Shown here: one piece after another, positions 5,098-6,705 of the stretch
Layout: each line of letters starts with the position of its first letter
How positions within the stretch are numbered: position 1 is the first letter of the stretch
NCBI GenBank assembly: GCA_910586715.1
Contig: CAJUJG010000093.1
Span: forward strand, 1 to 6,705
Source: an uncultured Lachnospiraceae bacterium
GTDB taxonomy: Bacteria; Bacillota; Clostridia; Lachnospirales; Lachnospiraceae
DNA length: 6,705 nt
Direction of reading: 5' to 3'
Translations under genes and position numbers: made by a program
Notes under the pieces: model-generated
Seen by the model: only the letters and a program-made list of their open reading frames with translations
Databases searched by the model: none
Told to the model about the DNA's origin: nothing

Positions 5098-6282
5098 AAA
5101 GTTTTTAACGAATGCCGTAATTCCAGCACCAATTCCGATTGTTCCCAATGAGCCAAGCCCGTCTGTTACACTGTTGACAACGGAAAGCAGCCCATTTAAG
5201 CCGTTTACCAGGGTAATGACGGCACTGGAGTCCGCGATGTTCCCGATGGTGTCTGTCCATGTGTTGGACAGGCGGTTCATTGAGCCTTCCCATGAGTTCG
5301 CTGTCTGTGCAGCTTTCTGCGCCATGGTGCCTGTTCCGTCTGCATATTCCGCTAGCATTTTCTCATACTGGCTGTAGTTTTCCAGTACCGCTTCCAGTGC
5401 GTCCGCATTTATGCCGCCTCCGGCAGCGTCTAAAAGATTTGCCTTGCGTGCATCGCCTGTATTAAGTTTGGAATATGCCTCCGATAAATCTTTTAGGACT
5501 TCCATCGGGTCGCGCAGTGAAGTGACGCCGTTTTTGGTTTCCTTTAATGAAACGTTCAGCGCCCTGCATGCCTCCTCATACCGTGTGAGGCTTTCCGCGT
5601 CAATTCCTTTTCCTGCATCTGCCACCTGACGTATGAGCAAAAGGATGCTTTCAAATGCATCTGCTGCTTCACCGCCGCTTTGGTGCGCCTCTGAAATTAT
5701 TGTGCCGAGCGCTGCGGCTGTTTCGTCCGCACCGATGCCAAGCTTTGATGCCTGCTCGCCTGCGGCGGACATTGCTTCGGTAAATTCCGTCATGCTGACT
5801 GCATTGCGCCCGGATATGCTGAAGCTTCCGTCGAGGATTTCGGTCAGCTTTGAAACGGAGCCGCCCAGTTTATATGCATGGTCTGCGGCAGTGATGAACC
5901 GGTCCGCAAGTTCGCTGGTTAAATTGCCCGCGCCCTGTGCTGCAAGGGAGAGCTCCGCAATCTGTGCTGCGTTTTGGTATCCCGCGCGGGATGCGTTCTG
6001 AACTTCCGTCAGGTAATAGGCTGCGCTTTTTCCGTATTTGGATGCAATGTCAAAGGCATCACTGCCTAATTTTTTCAGGTCGGATTTGGAAAGCCCGCCG
6101 ATTTCCCTGGAAATCTGTGTCAGAAGCGTATCGACTTCCCTCAGCTCCGACAGCGTCTCCTTTGCCATGGAAATAAAATCATTGATGGCAATCCGGGTGA
6201 CGTTTGATTTTGCGCTTTCGGAAAACCTGGACAGTATACCGAGCAGCAGGGAATCTGTCTGTCCGTTGTGTTTATCAGCCAT
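5092..6282 (-). CDS. Phage tail tape measure protein, N-terminal part (interrupted)
   Basis: The 396-aa product has the look of a TP901-type tape measure protein: an N-terminal helical region with FISMAKETLSELREVDTLL, then YGKSAAYYLTEVQNASRAGY, QIAELSLAAQGAGN, LGIGADETAAALGTII and the conserved AQTANSWEGSMNRLSNTWTD, followed by a hydrophobic stretch near the end (LLSVVNSVTDGLGSLGTIGIGAGITAFV). These proteins fix tail length and help deliver DNA. Complete family members usually run on for several hundred more residues; here the frame ends at KNFA-TGA, where the intron-like segment begins. I chose the ATG at 6282 over the GTG at 6291: GGTGG/AAGGA lie just upstream and the ATG form begins two bases after the stop of the preceding gene. 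The missing part probably continues at 1-379. As read without splicing the protein is truncated and unlikely to work. Confidence 0.85.
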   Translation of the reverse strand: MADKHNGQTDSLLLGILSRFSESAKSNVTRIAINDFISMAKETLSELREVDTLLTQISREIGGLSKSDLKKLGSDAFDIASKYGKSAAYYLTEVQNASRAGYQNAAQIAELSLAAQGAGNLTSELADRFITAADHAYKLGGSVSKLTEILDGSFSISGRNAVSMTEFTEAMSAAGEQASKLGIGADETAAALGTIISEAHQSGGEAADAFESILLLIRQVADAGKGIDAESLTRYEEACRALNVSLKETKNGVTSLRDPMEVLKDLSEAYSKLNTGDARKANLLDAAGGGINADALEAVLENYSQYEKMLAEYADGTGTMAQKAAQTANSWEGSMNRLSNTWTDTIGNIADSSAVITLVNGLNGLLSVVNSVTDGLGSLGTIGIGAGITAFVKNFA

Positions 6283-6284
6283 GT

Positions 6285-6551
6285 TTACCACCGTCCTTTC
6301 TGCTGCCGCGTGTCATTGCCGGGAGCGTCTGGCACGGTTTCGACAGCGGAGTGTACCAGGATTTTCCTGATGTCCTCGGGTGTCAGTTCCGCCATGTATG
6401 TGAGTATTTCAAGGATGCGCTTTCCGTCCGAAAGCAGCGCCGTCATTTCCTCCAGGGCGGGCAGGAGGGCGGCGGCAAGCCCCATAAGCGCCCGCATGGC
6501 AGCCTTCCTGTTTTTCCTGTATTCCATGTATTCGTGTAATTTTCTTATCAT
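6285..6551 (-). CDS. Small tail-module protein (88 aa), possibly assembly-chaperone related
   Basis: This short gene lies directly before the tape measure gene, where siphophages keep their tail assembly chaperones. I do not recognise the family. The protein is mostly helical: a basic start MIRKLHEYMEYRKNRKAAM, a hydrophobic amphipathic part (ALMGLAAALLPALEEMTALL), then LEILTYMAELTPEDIRKIL and a polar tail. Start at 6551 is chosen because AAGGAG lies seven bases upstream; an in-frame ATG at 6629 would begin inside a strong hairpin and lacks a ribosome binding site. Its stop is two bases from the tape measure ATG, so the two are probably translationally coupled. No slippery sequence linking it to the gene upstream is visible, so a frameshifted G/GT arrangement is not supported. 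Confidence 0.75.
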   Translation of the reverse strand: MIRKLHEYMEYRKNRKAAMRALMGLAAALLPALEEMTALLSDGKRILEILTYMAELTPEDIRKILVHSAVETVPDAPGNDTRQQKGRW

Positions 6552-6599
6552 AGTGATTCTCCTTCCGCGCGTATGCGCTAAAAATAATGCTGAAAGAAG

Positions 6600-6625
6600 G
6601 AACGGCATCCCGCAGGACACCGTTC
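6600..6625 (-). terminator. Strong hairpin between tail genes, terminator or attenuator
   Basis: GAACGGCATCC and GGACACCGTTC form an 11-bp stem (two G-U pairs on the RNA) with a 4-base loop. On the minus strand it is followed by a T-rich stretch (CTTCTTTCAG, then ATTATTTTT). It lies in the gap of about 100 bp between the upstream tail gene and the 88-aa gene. Since tail genes continue downstream it may reduce, not stop, transcription, or stabilise the upstream mRNA. Confidence 0.5.
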
Positions 6626-6653
6626 TCATGTTAAGATTGTGTTAGGCTGTAAT

Positions 6654-6705
6654 TTACTCCTCGATCAGGATGAAATCAAGGATGTTGTCATCCTGGTCCG
6701 CCATC
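6654..6705 (-). CDS. C-terminal end of an upstream tail gene (partial, runs off right edge)
   Basis: The minus-strand frame enters from the window edge and reads MADQDDNILDFILIEE followed by TAA; the Met is probably internal. Position two genes before the tape measure gene suggests a tail assembly chaperone or major tail protein, and a short acidic, hydrophobic end of the type DFILIEE fits a chaperone. Too little is present to assign a family. Confidence 0.55.
   Translation of the reverse strand, partial: MADQDDNILDFILIEE

Noticed and set aside
5174..6645. Several open frames of 60-125 codons on the + strand opposite the tape measure and tail genes
   Set aside because: They are antisense shadows of GC-richer coding sequence, have no ribosome binding sites and encode Ser/Ala/Arg-rich low-complexity peptides.
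1..6705. CRISPR array, tRNA or rRNA genes, integrase, transposase or reverse transcriptase
   Set aside because: No regularly spaced repeats, cloverleaf-like sequence or motifs of these enzymes were seen on either strand.

Overview
The window reads as a prophage tail-module gene, from a low-to-moderate GC Firmicute (probably a gut Clostridia/Lachnospiraceae-type host), split by a visibly AT-rich accessory island of about 4.7 kb. The host guess rests on the style of the tape measure protein, strong AAGGAG-type ribosome binding sites and an EF-Tu-like peptide; it is an inference. Every gene I can support lies on the minus strand, so transcription runs from right to left.

Right flank (5092-6705): the end of an upstream tail gene, a strong hairpin, a small tail-module gene (88 aa) and the N-terminal ~396 residues of a phage tail tape measure protein (TMP). 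Left flank (1-379): an open frame running off the window that looks like a later, C-terminal part of a TMP. The two TMP parts have similar, GC-richer codon use and the same orientation, so I read them as one gene broken by the island.

Island, in transcription order: (a) 4648-5097, a non-coding segment with several perfect GNRA-capped hairpins and sequence reminiscent of a group II intron 5' half, starting at the exact point where the TMP frame dies; (b) 4192-4647, a TOPRIM-domain fragment of an OLD-type ATPase/nuclease, apparently cut at its 5' end; (c) a terminator and a good sigma-70-type promoter; (d) a restriction-modification cassette: HTH-fused C5 cytosine methyltransferase, probable restriction endonuclease, and a Vsr-type mismatch endonuclease; (e) a pair of overlapping genes of unknown function, one single-pass membrane protein (about 175 aa) and one soluble protein (146 aa); (f) an AT-rich non-coding stretch with a spaced direct repeat; (g) the last 17 codons plus stop of an EF-Tu (tuf) gene, fused directly to the TMP remainder.

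How it fits together: the methyltransferase would protect host DNA, its N-terminal HTH is likely to regulate the operon, the endonuclease would cut unmodified DNA, and Vsr would repair T:G mismatches that arise when the 5-methylcytosines deaminate. The downstream two-gene pair sits in the position of an additional defence module and is the best candidate for something undescribed. The tuf 3' end with nearby repeats looks like a recombination end of an element that targets tuf, but no integrase, reverse transcriptase or transposase is present in the window, so how the island got into the tail gene is unresolved. A chimeric assembly at 376-435 or 5092-5097 cannot be excluded from sequence alone.
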